Below, piece after piece: positions 1 through 7,600 of a DNA stretch of 64,000 bases. Made by a program: the position numbers and the translations under genes. Positions within the stretch are counted from its first letter, which is position 1; every line of letters begins with the position of its first letter. The notes beneath the pieces were generated by a model, which was not told where the DNA came from, did no database searches, and saw only the letters and a list, made by a program, of their open reading frames with translations. Source of the DNA: Nocardia araoensis NBRC 100135 (GTDB taxonomy: Bacteria > Actinomycetota > Actinomycetes > Mycobacteriales > Mycobacteriaceae); assembly GCF_000308435.1 (NCBI RefSeq), contig NZ_BAFR01000124.1, forward strand, positions 62,001-126,000. The letters run 5' to 3'.

Positions 1-1
1 G

Positions 2-952
2 CCGACCGGCGAGATCGGCATCTCCGCTCTCACCACACTCGAACGACACCCGGCGGTGGACCGGATCCTCGGAATGGCCCGCCGACCCTTCGACCCCGCC
101 GCGCACGGCTGGACGAAGACCGAGTACCGGCGCGGCGACATCCTCGACCGAGCCGCCGTGGACGCTCTGGTCACCGACGCCGACGTGGTGATCCACCTGG
201 CATTCGTGATCATGGGCTCGCGGCAGGACAGCGCGCGGGTGAATCTCGAGGGCACCCGCAACGTCTTCGAGGCCACGGTAGCCGCCGAACGAGCCCGCCG
301 CCTCGTCTACACCTCCTCCGTCGCCGCCTACGGCTACCACCCGGACAATCCCTCCCCCATCACCGAGGACGTGCCCCCGGAGGGCTCGACCGAGCACTAC
401 TACTCGCAGCAGAAAGCCACCTGCGAGGCCGCCCTCACGGAAATCACCGCGGGCTCCGACCTCGAGGTGTTCGTGCTGCGACCGTGCATCGTGGCCGGAC
501 CGAAGGCACCGGCCCTGCACGACCTGCCGTGGGAGAAACTCCCCGGCCCGCTTCGTGCTCTGGCACGATCCAATCCGCTGTTCAAGCCGCTGGTTCCCGA
601 CCCGGGCCACCCCCTGCAACTCGTCCACCACGACGATGTGGCCGCCGCCATCGCGCTGGCCGCCACCGCGGACGCGCCGCCCGGGGCGTACAACATCGCG
701 GGCGACGGCACGCTCAGCCTGTCCGACGTGGTGGCCGCGCTGGGCGGCCGACCGGTGCGCGTCCCCGCCGTCGCCGCCACGGCCGTCTCAACGGCCCTCA
801 CCTACCTCCCCTTCGTGCCTCCCACCCTCGAGTGGCTGCACATCGTCCGCACTTCCGTCGTCATGGACACCCACCGCGCGAAGCAGCATCTCGGCTGGAA
901 ACCGGCGCATACCTCCGCGGAGACCCTCGCGGCGCTCGCCGCCGCTCGCTGA
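2..952 (+). CDS. NAD-dependent epimerase/dehydratase (extended SDR), 5' end outside window
   Basis: The frame is open from the first bases, so the true start and most of the GxxGxxG dinucleotide loop lie upstream. What is visible begins in the loop end and first helix (PTGEIGISALTTLER), continues into a Rossmann pattern with LVYTSSVAAYGY, and has the catalytic YxxxK as YSQQK. The C-terminal half (RPCIVAGP, a VHHDDVA segment, then GAYNIAGDG) is typical of extended SDRs acting on nucleotide sugars or isoprenoid/sterol substrates. The substrate cannot be told. A GTG at 56 could be mistaken for the start, but homology-like sequence clearly extends upstream of it. Confidence 0.85.
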   Translation, partial: PTGEIGISALTTLERHPAVDRILGMARRPFDPAAHGWTKTEYRRGDILDRAAVDALVTDADVVIHLAFVIMGSRQDSARVNLEGTRNVFEATVAAERARRLVYTSSVAAYGYHPDNPSPITEDVPPEGSTEHYYSQQKATCEAALTEITAGSDLEVFVLRPCIVAGPKAPALHDLPWEKLPGPLRALARSNPLFKPLVPDPGHPLQLVHHDDVAAAIALAATADAPPGAYNIAGDGTLSLSDVVAALGGRPVRVPAVAATAVSTALTYLPFVPPTLEWLHIVRTSVVMDTHRAKQHLGWKPAHTSAETLAALAAAR

Positions 953-1004
953 TCCGGCTGCCGCGGACGAGCACTCGGCAGCATGACCGAACAAACTGTC
1001 GACC

Positions 1005-1010
1005 TACAAT
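1005..1010 (+). promoter_or_regulatory. -10 element of a leaderless promoter for the ArsR gene
   Basis: TACAAT ends 6 nt before the ATG at 1017, with an ATGACC at 983-988 as a possible -35 (16-nt spacer). No Shine-Dalgarno sequence precedes the ATG. This matches the TANNNT-to-start spacing of leaderless genes known in mycobacteria. The call is inferred. Confidence 0.5.
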
Positions 1011-1016
1011 CGAACA

Positions 1017-1364
1017 ATGGCGCTCGTGCATCCCGCCCCTGAACAGCTCCGGATCGACACCGTGTTGTCGGCGTTGGGGAATCCGACTCGTCTCGCGGTG
1101 GTCCGGGTGCTCGATGCCGGTGGCGAGTACAACTGCACCGGAGTGCTGAACGTCCTCGGCATCGGCGCGAAATCGACGATGACACATCATTGGCGGGTGC
1201 TGCGGGAAAGCGGTGTGATCCGGCAGACTCCCTCGGGCAGGGAGTTCCTCCTCGAACTCCGTCGCTCGGATCTCGATGCCCGCTACCCGGGACTGCTGGA
1301 CACCGTTCTCGCCGGTGCGCGTGTCGACGAGGTCTCCGCGACCCGGGCGAGAGAGCGGGTGTAG
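1017..1364 (+). CDS. ArsR-type winged-helix transcriptional regulator
   Basis: A 115-residue protein with the ArsR fold: an N-terminal helix with ALGNPTRLAVVRVL (about residues 20-33), a helix-turn-helix with KSTMTHHWRVLRESGVI (about 53-69) and a wing (RQTPSGREFLLEL). There is no ELCVCDL-type metal-binding cysteine motif and only one cysteine, so it probably does not sense metals. It follows the upstream SDR gene by 64 bp on the same strand and may control it or a neighbour. The start is the ATG six bases after a TACAAT, without a Shine-Dalgarno sequence, so the mRNA is probably leaderless. Confidence 0.8.
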   Translation: MALVHPAPEQLRIDTVLSALGNPTRLAVVRVLDAGGEYNCTGVLNVLGIGAKSTMTHHWRVLRESGVIRQTPSGREFLLELRRSDLDARYPGLLDTVLAGARVDEVSATRARERV

Positions 1365-1402
1365 CGGGCCATCCGATACCTCCGCTCGCCCGAGGGTCGC
1401 AC

Positions 1403-2479
1403 TCAGGAGACGGGATAGAAAGTGTCGATCTCGTCGACCACGCAGTCGGGCTGCTGGTCCACCAGCCAGTGCCCGGCGCCGTCGACCTCGCTGCCCGACA
1501 CCGCGGGAGCCGCGTCCCGCACGGCGGGCACCATGACGTCGCTCAGCCCGTCCTGGGTCAGCATCCGGACCGGGACGGTGAGCGGAGTCTCTTGCAGCCG
1601 CGCGTTCTCGACCTCGTCGGCGCTCCAGGTCCGATACAACTCGAAGCCCGCGTGCAGGACTTGTGGGCGCGAGTACACCCGGACGTACTCCGCCAGCGAG
1701 TCGGATCCGATGGGCAGTTCGTGCGTGGAACTCGCGCGTGCCTGTTCGGACACTTCGCTGTGGCGGAAGAAGTAGTCGAGAAACGCGGTGACCCGGCCGC
1801 CGACCAGATTCTCCGCCAGCGGGTTCTGCACGTTGAAGGAGAAGTGCCAGGACAGCGGTTGCACCGTCGCGAAGGCGAGATTCTTGCCGACCAGAGGGAA
1901 GTCCATCAGCAACAGTCCGGCGATCTGGTCGCGGTGTTCGGCGGCGAGGGCGTAGGCGACACCGACACCGAAGTCGTGCGCGACCACCCGCGCGTCGTGC
2001 TGGACACCGATCTTCGCCAGGAGCGATGAGACATACCCGGCCATGGTCGTTTTCGTGTATGACGGGGGTTCACCGGTGGTGTCCCCCAACCCCGGCAGGT
2101 CGATCGCGATCACGGTACGGCCGGGGAGCAGTCGTGGCATCACCGCGTGGTACTCGTACCAGCTCTCCGGCCAGCCGTGCAGCAATACCAGCGGCTGCGG
2201 GCCCGACCCTCCGATGACGTAGTGCATCTGCACACCGTCGACGGTCGTGAAGCAGTGCCGGAACGACTTCGCGAGAACGGGATCGTCCTTGGTCGCCGCG
2301 TCGTAGCCGCGGCTGCGTGGTTCCTCCCCTGCCACACATGCAGGCGCCGAGGAGGAGACCGGCACCGGTCGCTCATCCGCTCGCCAGATCGACACTGTCA
2401 CAACCGCTGTGACAACGACCAGAACCGCAGACCACCAGATGAAGTGCCGCCACCGGCGAGCAGGCGACGATATCGGCAT
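1403..2479 (-). CDS. Membrane-anchored alpha/beta hydrolase, epoxide-hydrolase-like
   Basis: A 358-residue protein with an N-terminal hydrophobic segment (about residues 13-33) after a basic start, so it is a signal anchor or signal peptide and the enzyme acts outside the membrane. The hydrolase domain has the oxyanion motif HGWPESWYEY and a nucleophile elbow AHDFGVG with aspartate instead of serine. A late GAGHW supplies the histidine. HGWP plus an Asp nucleophile is the epoxide hydrolase/haloalkane dehalogenase pattern. A GGAGG lies about 9 nt before the ATG. It lies downstream of the MerR gene on the same strand, with a perfect palindrome in the gap. The natural substrate is unknown. Confidence 0.8.
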   Translation of the reverse strand: MPISSPARRWRHFIWWSAVLVVVTAVVTVSIWRADERPVPVSSSAPACVAGEEPRSRGYDAATKDDPVLAKSFRHCFTTVDGVQMHYVIGGSGPQPLVLLHGWPESWYEYHAVMPRLLPGRTVIAIDLPGLGDTTGEPPSYTKTTMAGYVSSLLAKIGVQHDARVVAHDFGVGVAYALAAEHRDQIAGLLLMDFPLVGKNLAFATVQPLSWHFSFNVQNPLAENLVGGRVTAFLDYFFRHSEVSEQARASSTHELPIGSDSLAEYVRVYSRPQVLHAGFELYRTWSADEVENARLQETPLTVPVRMLTQDGLSDVMVPAVRDAAPAVSGSEVDGAGHWLVDQQPDCVVDEIDTFYPVS

Positions 2480-2494
2480 GACAGAAAACCTCCA

Positions 2495-2518
2495 TTTGTA
2501 CGTATATCCACGTACAAA
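2495..2518. promoter_or_regulatory. Perfect inverted repeat (operator) upstream of the epoxide-hydrolase-like gene
   Basis: TTTGTACGT at 2495-2503 and ACGTACAAA at 2510-2518 are exact reverse complements separated by ATATCC. The repeat ends just before the Shine-Dalgarno sequence of the minus-strand gene starting at 2479, where a bound repressor would block initiation. Its sequence differs from the MerR-type dyads nearby, so a different regulator, perhaps TetR-like, may use it. Confidence 0.6.
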
Positions 2519-2573
2519 CGTATCATTTTAAGCGAACGTCGAGTTCGACCGGTGTCCGACCTCGACTCGGAAA

Positions 2574-2966
2574 TCACGCCTCGGTCGTACGCCGATCCGG
2601 ACGACTCGTGTGGGCGCGCACGGCGTCGAGGTATTCGGCGATAGCCGCCCGGTTGCGCGTGAGGCAGTCGATGCGCTGAGACATGCGCGTCAGCTCATCC
2701 TCCAGCAGTGCGAGCATTTCCGGTGTGGCCGAGTCGAACACGATGGAGCAAGGCTCGTCGAGGCAGGGCAGGATCTGTTTGATGATGCGGGTGGGCAGGC
2801 CGGCGTCGAGCAGTCCCCGAATCTGGCGAACACGGTCCACCAGACGCTCGTCGTAGGTGCGATAGCCGTTCCCGCAGCGCTGCGCGACGATCAGGCCCTG
2901 CTCTTCGTAGTAGCGCAGCAGCCGACGGGACGTTCCGGTCCGCTCGGACAGCTCTCCGATACGCAT
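2574..2966 (-). CDS. MerR-family transcriptional regulator
   Basis: 130 residues beginning MRIGELSERTGTSRRLLRYY, the canonical MerR helix-turn-helix, followed by the YRTYDERLVDRVRQIR wing/second helix and a long dimerization helix (about residues 80-120). C-terminal residues CLDEPC give two cysteines five apart, which could form a redox or metal site, though no family-specific metal motif is complete. GAGGTGG precedes the ATG. It is divergent from the LLM oxidoreductase at 3034 with a dyad operator between them and lies upstream of the epoxide-hydrolase-like gene on the same strand. It probably controls the flanking oxidoreductases. Confidence 0.88.
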   Translation of the reverse strand: MRIGELSERTGTSRRLLRYYEEQGLIVAQRCGNGYRTYDERLVDRVRQIRGLLDAGLPTRIIKQILPCLDEPCSIVFDSATPEMLALLEDELTRMSQRIDCLTRNRAAIAEYLDAVRAHTSRPDRRTTEA

Positions 2967-2993
2967 ATGTGTGCCACCTCATACCGACCCGGG

Positions 2994-3017
2994 TTGACCA
3001 TCACATAGATGTGAAGG
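2994..3017 (+). promoter_or_regulatory. MerR-type dyad operator between merR-like gene and LLM oxidoreductase
   Basis: TTGACC (-35, 2994-2999) leads into a 20-bp dyad at 2998-3017 in which 8 of 10 base pairs are symmetric, with TCACAT-AG-ATGTGA as its perfect core. MerR regulators bind such dyads between -35 and -10. The half-site CCTTCACATC resembles CCTTGACGTC in the dyad before the second LLM gene. No good -10 is visible. Confidence 0.55.
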
Positions 3018-3033
3018 TTCGAGCATAGGACTC

Positions 3034-3864
3034 ATGAAGATAGGCATCACCACCTTCGTCACCGACGAGGGGATCTCCGGTCCGAAACTCGGTGCGGCGC
3101 TGGAGGAACGAGGGTTCGAGTCGTTGTTCCTGGCCGAACACTCCCATATTCCCGCGAGTCGGAGGTCCCCCGCCCCGGGCGGAGGCGAATTGCCGCGGCC
3201 GTACTACCGCGCGGTGGATCCGTTCGTCGCCCTGGCCGCCGTCGCGGCCGTCACCGAGCGGCTGATCCTCGGAACCGGCGTGACCCTGCTGGTCCAGCGC
3301 GACGTCATCCACACCGCCAAACAGGTCGCGACGCTCGACCTGATCTCCGGCGGACGCTTCGTCTTCGGCGTCGGCACGGGCTGGAATCGCGAGGAGATGA
3401 CCGATCACGGCACCGACCCCCGCACCCGCGGCGCACTGCTGGACGAGCAACTCGACGCCATCCGGGCGATCTGGACCGATGAACTCGCCGAATTCCACGG
3501 CCGCTTCATCGATTTCGAGCCGATGTACGCTTGGCCGAAACCCGTGCAACAGCCGCATCCGCCGATCTTCCTCGGCGGCGCAGCCGCGGCGGCCGAACGC
3601 GCGATCCGCCACGGTGTCGGCTGGATTCCCGCCGCGGTGACCGATCCCGCCGAAATCCCCGCTCAGCTGTCCCGACTCCACGGGCACGACCTGCCCGTCA
3701 CGGTCGCGTTCGTCGCGACGGATCCCGCCTTGATCGACGGCTATGCCGAAGCCGGAGTGCAGCGATTGCTCTTCGGCCTGCCGACCCTCCCCGAGCCGGA
3801 AACCTTGCATGCCCTCGATGCGATCGCGAAGGTAGCCGGCCAGTACCTGGTGGGAGGGCCGTAG
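3034..3864 (+). CDS. LLM-class (F420-dependent) oxidoreductase
   Basis: 276 residues with the luciferase-like monooxygenase barrel: MKIGITTFVTDEG at the start, an AEHSHIP motif around residue 38, VTERLILGTGVTLL, then LDLISGGRFVFGVGTGWNREE and a late FLGG. This arrangement is that of mycobacterial and nocardial F420-dependent oxidoreductases of the TIGR03619 type, which use reduced F420 to reduce or oxidise small organics. The substrate is unknown. It is divergent from the MerR gene and is followed by a second LLM protein about 150 bp downstream, so the two may act on related compounds. Confidence 0.85.
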   Translation: MKIGITTFVTDEGISGPKLGAALEERGFESLFLAEHSHIPASRRSPAPGGGELPRPYYRAVDPFVALAAVAAVTERLILGTGVTLLVQRDVIHTAKQVATLDLISGGRFVFGVGTGWNREEMTDHGTDPRTRGALLDEQLDAIRAIWTDELAEFHGRFIDFEPMYAWPKPVQQPHPPIFLGGAAAAAERAIRHGVGWIPAAVTDPAEIPAQLSRLHGHDLPVTVAFVATDPALIDGYAEAGVQRLLFGLPTLPEPETLHALDAIAKVAGQYLVGGP

Positions 3865-3872
3865 CGCCGGAC

Positions 3873-3903
3873 TTGCCTTGACGTCGGCGACAAGGTTTAC
3901 CGT
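3873..3903 (+). promoter_or_regulatory. MerR-type promoter for the second LLM oxidoreductase
   Basis: TTGCCT (3873-3878) and TACCGT (3898-3903) are separated by exactly 19 bp, the long spacer typical of MerR-activated promoters. A dyad, CCTTGACGTC followed by GGCGACAAGG (3876-3895), has 8 of 10 symmetric pairs and shares its half-site with the operator at 2998. The predicted leader to the start codon is about 110 nt. Confidence 0.55.
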
Positions 3904-4023
3904 TGCGACGCCGGTGTGGTGCGGAGGTCGCCGATACAGCGATGCGGGATCACACCGGCTCCGCTCCTCTGGCGAAATCCTCTGCCGCCGGATCCGCGCC
4001 GACGCGCATACGAAGGGATGTCT

Positions 4024-4884
4024 GTGAAATTCGCGATCAGCTACAGCACGCCGTTCAACGGGACCGATCCCGATCGGCTCATAACGTTCGCCCAGCATGC
4101 CGAGGAGTGTGGTTTCGAGGCGCTGTACGTGCAGGACCACATCGCGCTGTACCCCGGCGCGTCCTACGGCGCCGGAGAACTGCCCGCGACCTTGCCCTAC
4201 TTCGATCCACTCGACTGCCTGAGTTTCGTCGCCGCGGCCACGCGACGGCTGCTGCTGGGCACCGGTGTCCTGCTGCTGCCGTATCGCCACCCCGTGGTGC
4301 TCGCCAAACGCCTGGCCACCATCGACGTCTTGTCCAAGGGGCGCATGCGGCTGCTCACCGTCGGACTCGGCGCCCTACCGGGCGAGGCGCGGGCGGTGGG
4401 GGTGGACTTCCGCACCCGCGGTCGTCGCGCCGACGAGGCGATCGACGTGCTGCGACTGCTGTGGTCGGGCGGCCCCGATGGCGTCGGCTTTCACGGTGAG
4501 TTCTACGACTTCGATGATCTGTGCAGTTACCCGAAACCCCTCGAGGCGACCGAGCTCCCCATCCACGTGGGGGGATCCAGCCGCGCGGCCGCCCGCCGTG
4601 CCGGCCTGCGCGGCAACGGCTACTTCGCGGGCGGAATGCTCGACGAGGCCGAGCGCGCTCTGCAGATCGAGCTGGCGCGTAAGGCGGCCGCCGAAGCCGG
4701 CCGTGACCCGGCCGCCCTGGAGTACACCCGCTGGGGCTCGTCCGATCTGTCGACCGAGGAGGTTCGGCGACTCGAAGAACACGGTGTGACCCGGATCGTG
4801 GTCAATCCGACCGCGGCGAGCGCCGCTGAGCAGCACGACAAGATGTCGGAATTCGCCGAACGGTTCGATCTCGCAACGCAGTAG
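4024..4884 (+). CDS. LLM-class (F420-dependent) oxidoreductase, second copy
   Basis: 286 residues with the luciferase-like fold: KFAISYSTPFNG at the start, YVQDHIALYPG, a RRLLLGTGVLLLPYRHP strand, VLSKGRMRLLTVGLG, then a PIHVGGSS segment. It is related to but clearly distinct from the LLM gene upstream. GAAGGG at 4012-4017 abuts the ATG at 4018 but is 6 nt from the GTG at 4024, so GTG is preferred; the frame also stays open to 3916. A MerR-type promoter lies about 110 bp upstream. It is predicted to use F420 (or FMN). The substrate is unknown. Confidence 0.83.
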   Translation: MKFAISYSTPFNGTDPDRLITFAQHAEECGFEALYVQDHIALYPGASYGAGELPATLPYFDPLDCLSFVAAATRRLLLGTGVLLLPYRHPVVLAKRLATIDVLSKGRMRLLTVGLGALPGEARAVGVDFRTRGRRADEAIDVLRLLWSGGPDGVGFHGEFYDFDDLCSYPKPLEATELPIHVGGSSRAAARRAGLRGNGYFAGGMLDEAERALQIELARKAAAEAGRDPAALEYTRWGSSDLSTEEVRRLEEHGVTRIVVNPTAASAAEQHDKMSEFAERFDLATQ

Positions 4885-4914
4885 TCGGCGGCGATCACCG
4901 CGGTACCCGTGCGC

Positions 4915-5304
4915 TCACACCTTACGGAAGATCCACTTCTCCCGATCACTTTCCCGGTTGATCAGCAGCTGCGGCTGGTCGTTCCCGACAACGCCGATGA
5001 CGAATTCGTCGTCGCTGGTCGCGATCGGTGATATCTCCGGGAAATCCGGCATGTCCCAGCCGCAATGCTCATCGCTGCACACCAGGTGCCCATTCGCGCG
5101 GATCGCGGCGAGATGGCCGCCGGTTTTCTTGTTGACGATGTCGAAATCGCCTTCTTCAGGATTGACCGGACAGGTCCACAGCTGCGCGTCGTCGTCGGCG
5201 GCACGCTGCCGCATGGTCACGCTGTCCGCGGTACCGTCGACCGCCAATGCTCGTCCGGTCTCGTAGTTGATGATCTGGTATGTCGTGGCAGTCTTTTCGG
5301 CCAT
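4915..5304 (-). CDS. Small ricin-type beta-trefoil (lectin-like) protein
   Basis: 129 residues with three recurring segments: YQIINYETGRALAVDG ending in AQLWTC, FDIVNKKTGGHLAAI, and QLLINRESDREKWIF. The Q-x-W-like ends and about 40-residue spacing are those of a beta-trefoil of the ricin-B/CBM13 type. There is no signal peptide or membrane segment, so it is cytosolic unless exported otherwise. The ATG at 5304 is set by GAGGA 7 nt upstream; the frame stays open further but with unlikely composition. It is divergent from a small unknown protein at 5603. Sugar binding is not shown; the trefoil assignment is by pattern only. Confidence 0.6.
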   Translation of the reverse strand: MAEKTATTYQIINYETGRALAVDGTADSVTMRQRAADDDAQLWTCPVNPEEGDFDIVNKKTGGHLAAIRANGHLVCSDEHCGWDMPDFPEISPIATSDDEFVIGVVGNDQPQLLINRESDREKWIFRKV

Positions 5305-5602
5305 GGTCTCGTCCTCACTGTGTGAGCGCACCGCTACCGGGCTCGACACCGCCCGTGACGCTGCGCTGATCTCGTAGTCGTCGTCCAAGGCGAATCGCCA
5401 CCAGCAAGTACACCAGAAACGGCTCCGCACCGGAGCGGATTCCCTCAGCTGGATTCCGATCGTCGTCTCCGCTCCTCGATGCGGAAGTAATTCATCCGAA
5501 AGGGGTGAGGGAGTCCCGGCCGCCAATTCATATGCTGCACCGGGGGACCGAGGTTCACGCCATCGATTCCTGTCGAGCGCACGACCTGAAGGGAGACGAC
5601 CG
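5305..5602. other. Divergent intergenic region
   Basis: About 300 bp between the beta-trefoil gene (minus) and the 118-residue unknown gene (plus). It contains the two ribosome-binding sites (GAGGA near 5312-5316 on minus, GAAGGGAG near 5589-5596 on plus). I see no strong -10/-35 pair, palindrome or coding remnant. Confidence 0.5.
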
Positions 5603-5959
5603 ATGACCGATACCGGCATGGGTGCCAAGCAAAAGATCGTGCCTTTGTCCTCGCTGACCGAGCAACCGCAGGCCCAGAAGAGCTCGCCGGGCTGGTACAA
5701 GTTGTACAACGACACGGACGTATACGTTTCGGTCTACCGGCAGGAATGGGACAAGCCCAAATCGCTGTTCATTCTCGCCCCCGGTCAGACCAGCTCGGAG
5801 TACGAGGCCGGGCACGAGATCTACATCCTGTGGATAACGCATGTCGGCACCGAGTCGACGCCGATCACCTGGGATGATTCCGGCGGTTTCAGCTGCGAGT
5901 ACGTGTGGAGCGGATACACGCAAGCGAACCAGGTGAACAACGTGAGTTCTTTCGGGTAG
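5603..5959 (+). CDS. Hypothetical protein, 118 residues
   Basis: I do not recognise a family. The start ATG has a good GAAGGGAG at 6-8 nt. After a polar, probably flexible first 28 residues comes an aromatic-rich, beta-strand-like region: WYKLYNDTDVYVSVYRQEW, SLFILAPGQ, EIYILWITHVG, then FSCEYVWSGYTQ. No signal peptide, membrane helix or catalytic motif is seen, and there is a single cysteine. The strand pattern suggests a compact beta-sandwich, and the divergent neighbour is a lectin-like trefoil, so a binding or aegerolysin-like role is conceivable. That is speculation. The gene is probably real given its codon use and ribosome-binding site. Confidence 0.6.
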   Translation: MTDTGMGAKQKIVPLSSLTEQPQAQKSSPGWYKLYNDTDVYVSVYRQEWDKPKSLFILAPGQTSSEYEAGHEIYILWITHVGTESTPITWDDSGGFSCEYVWSGYTQANQVNNVSSFG

Positions 5960-6057
5960 GTGAAGCGCGACCACCGCGATCCTGCCCAACGGATGAGCTG
6001 CGGGATGTGCGCGGGCGCCGATTTGGCCGAAAGTATGGATTTTCTGACCTCAGGTGT

Positions 6058-6088
6058 TTGGCATCGGTCTTTGTCCAGGTCATAGCGT
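6058..6088 (+). promoter_or_regulatory. Leaderless promoter of the Baeyer-Villiger monooxygenase gene
   Basis: TTGGCA (6058-6063), a 19-nt spacer and TAGCGT (6083-6088), the latter ending 7 nt before the ATG at 6096. No Shine-Dalgarno sequence lies in between, so transcription probably starts at or next to the A of ATG. Confidence 0.4.
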
Positions 6089-6095
6089 TGTCACC

Positions 6096-7553
6096 ATGAG
6101 CACACCTTCGATCGTCATCATCGGCACCGGTTTCGGGGGGCTCGGCATGGCGATGGAACTCCAGCGTGCGGGCCTGCACGATTTCACGATCCTGGAGCGG
6201 GCCGAGGACGTCGGCGGCGTCTGGCGGGAGAACACCTACCCCGGCGCAGGCTGCGACATCCCCTCGCCGCTGTACTCCTACTCCTACGCGCCGCGCAGCG
6301 ACTGGCCGAAGCGGTTCTCCCGGCAGCCGGACATCCTCGCCTACCTGCGCGGCATCGCCCGCGATCACGACCTGCTGCCCAAGATCCGCTTCCGCACCGA
6401 GGTCACCGAGGCCGAGTTCGACGACGCCACCGGACGGTGGACCGTGCGCACCGCCGACGGCGCCGAGCTGACCTGCGATGTGCTGATCTCCGCGGTCGGG
6501 CAGCTCTCGCGGCCGGCGCTTCCCGACATCCCGGGTGTGGAGACCTTCCGCGGCACGGCCTTCCATTCCGCCGAGTGGGATCACGAAGCCGAGCTGACCG
6601 GCAAGCGGGTGGCCGTCATCGGCACCGGCGCGAGCGCGGTCCAATTCGTGCCCGCGATCGCGCCCTCGGTGGCGCGGCTGACGCTGTTCCAGCGTTCGGC
6701 CGCGTGGATCATGCCGAAACCGGACGTCGAGTACAAAGCCTGGCATCATCGCGCCTTCCGGCTGCTGCCGGTCACCCGCCTCACCGAGCGCTTCGCGTTC
6801 TGGCTGTTCTGCGAGTTCCTCGCGCTGGGCATCGTCGACGTGCCGGTCATCCGCAAGCTGGTGACGCGGATCGGCCTGCGGCATCTGAAGCGTCAGGTGG
6901 CCGACCCGGACCTGCGAGCCAAGCTGACTCCGGACTATCCGGCCGGCTGCAAACGCGCGCTGTTCTCCAACGACTACCTGCCCGCGCTGACCCGGCCCAA
7001 CGTGACGGTGGAGACCACCGCGATCGCGGAGATCACTCCGGAGGGCGTACGCACCGCCGACGGTGTGCTGCACGAGGTGGACGCGGTGGTCTACGGCACG
7101 GGCTTCAAGGGCACCGAATTCCTCTGGCCGATGCGGATCTCCGGACGGGGCGGGCGCAAGCTGGCCGACGAGTGGTCACAGGGCGCTCGGGCATACCAGG
7201 GCATCACGGTGCCCGGCTACCCGAACCTGTTCCTCGTCTACGGACCGAACACCAACCTCGGTGTCGGTTCGATCGTCTACATGATCGAATCCCAGGCGCG
7301 CTACATCCGCCAGGCCGTCCAGCGTCTCGCCGAACGGCCGGGCCACGTGCTCGAAGTGCGCCCCGACGTCGAGGCCCGGTTCGATCGCAGGCTGCAGCAG
7401 CGCCTCGACCGCACACCGTGGAACTTCTGCTCGAGCTGGTACCGCAACGCGGCGGGGCGGATCACCAACAACTGGCCGGGCACGGTCACCAGCTACCGGT
7501 GGCACACGCGCAAGGTCGACTTCGCGGACTACGACTCGAGGCTCGTCTCTTGA
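6096..7553 (+). CDS. Flavin-containing Baeyer-Villiger monooxygenase
   Basis: 485 residues with the class B monooxygenase layout: FAD-binding GTGFGGLG near residue 10, the Baeyer-Villiger fingerprint FRGTAFHSAEWD in the middle, and a second Rossmann motif GTGASAVQ for NADPH. Such enzymes insert oxygen next to a ketone to give an ester or lactone. The start is the ATG at 6096, giving MSTPSIVIIGTG; no Shine-Dalgarno is present but a TAGCGT lies 7 nt upstream. The stop is 47 bp before a ChoD-like oxidase on the same strand. The pair suggests sequential oxidation of an alcohol to a ketone and then to an ester on a sterol or terpenoid, which is inference. Confidence 0.88.
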   Translation: MSTPSIVIIGTGFGGLGMAMELQRAGLHDFTILERAEDVGGVWRENTYPGAGCDIPSPLYSYSYAPRSDWPKRFSRQPDILAYLRGIARDHDLLPKIRFRTEVTEAEFDDATGRWTVRTADGAELTCDVLISAVGQLSRPALPDIPGVETFRGTAFHSAEWDHEAELTGKRVAVIGTGASAVQFVPAIAPSVARLTLFQRSAAWIMPKPDVEYKAWHHRAFRLLPVTRLTERFAFWLFCEFLALGIVDVPVIRKLVTRIGLRHLKRQVADPDLRAKLTPDYPAGCKRALFSNDYLPALTRPNVTVETTAIAEITPEGVRTADGVLHEVDAVVYGTGFKGTEFLWPMRISGRGGRKLADEWSQGARAYQGITVPGYPNLFLVYGPNTNLGVGSIVYMIESQARYIRQAVQRLAERPGHVLEVRPDVEARFDRRLQQRLDRTPWNFCSSWYRNAAGRITNNWPGTVTSYRWHTRKVDFADYDSRLVS

Positions 7554-7600
7554 CGCGACTCCCTCTACGGCAACAACTTCCGACAAGTGGTGGAGATCAG

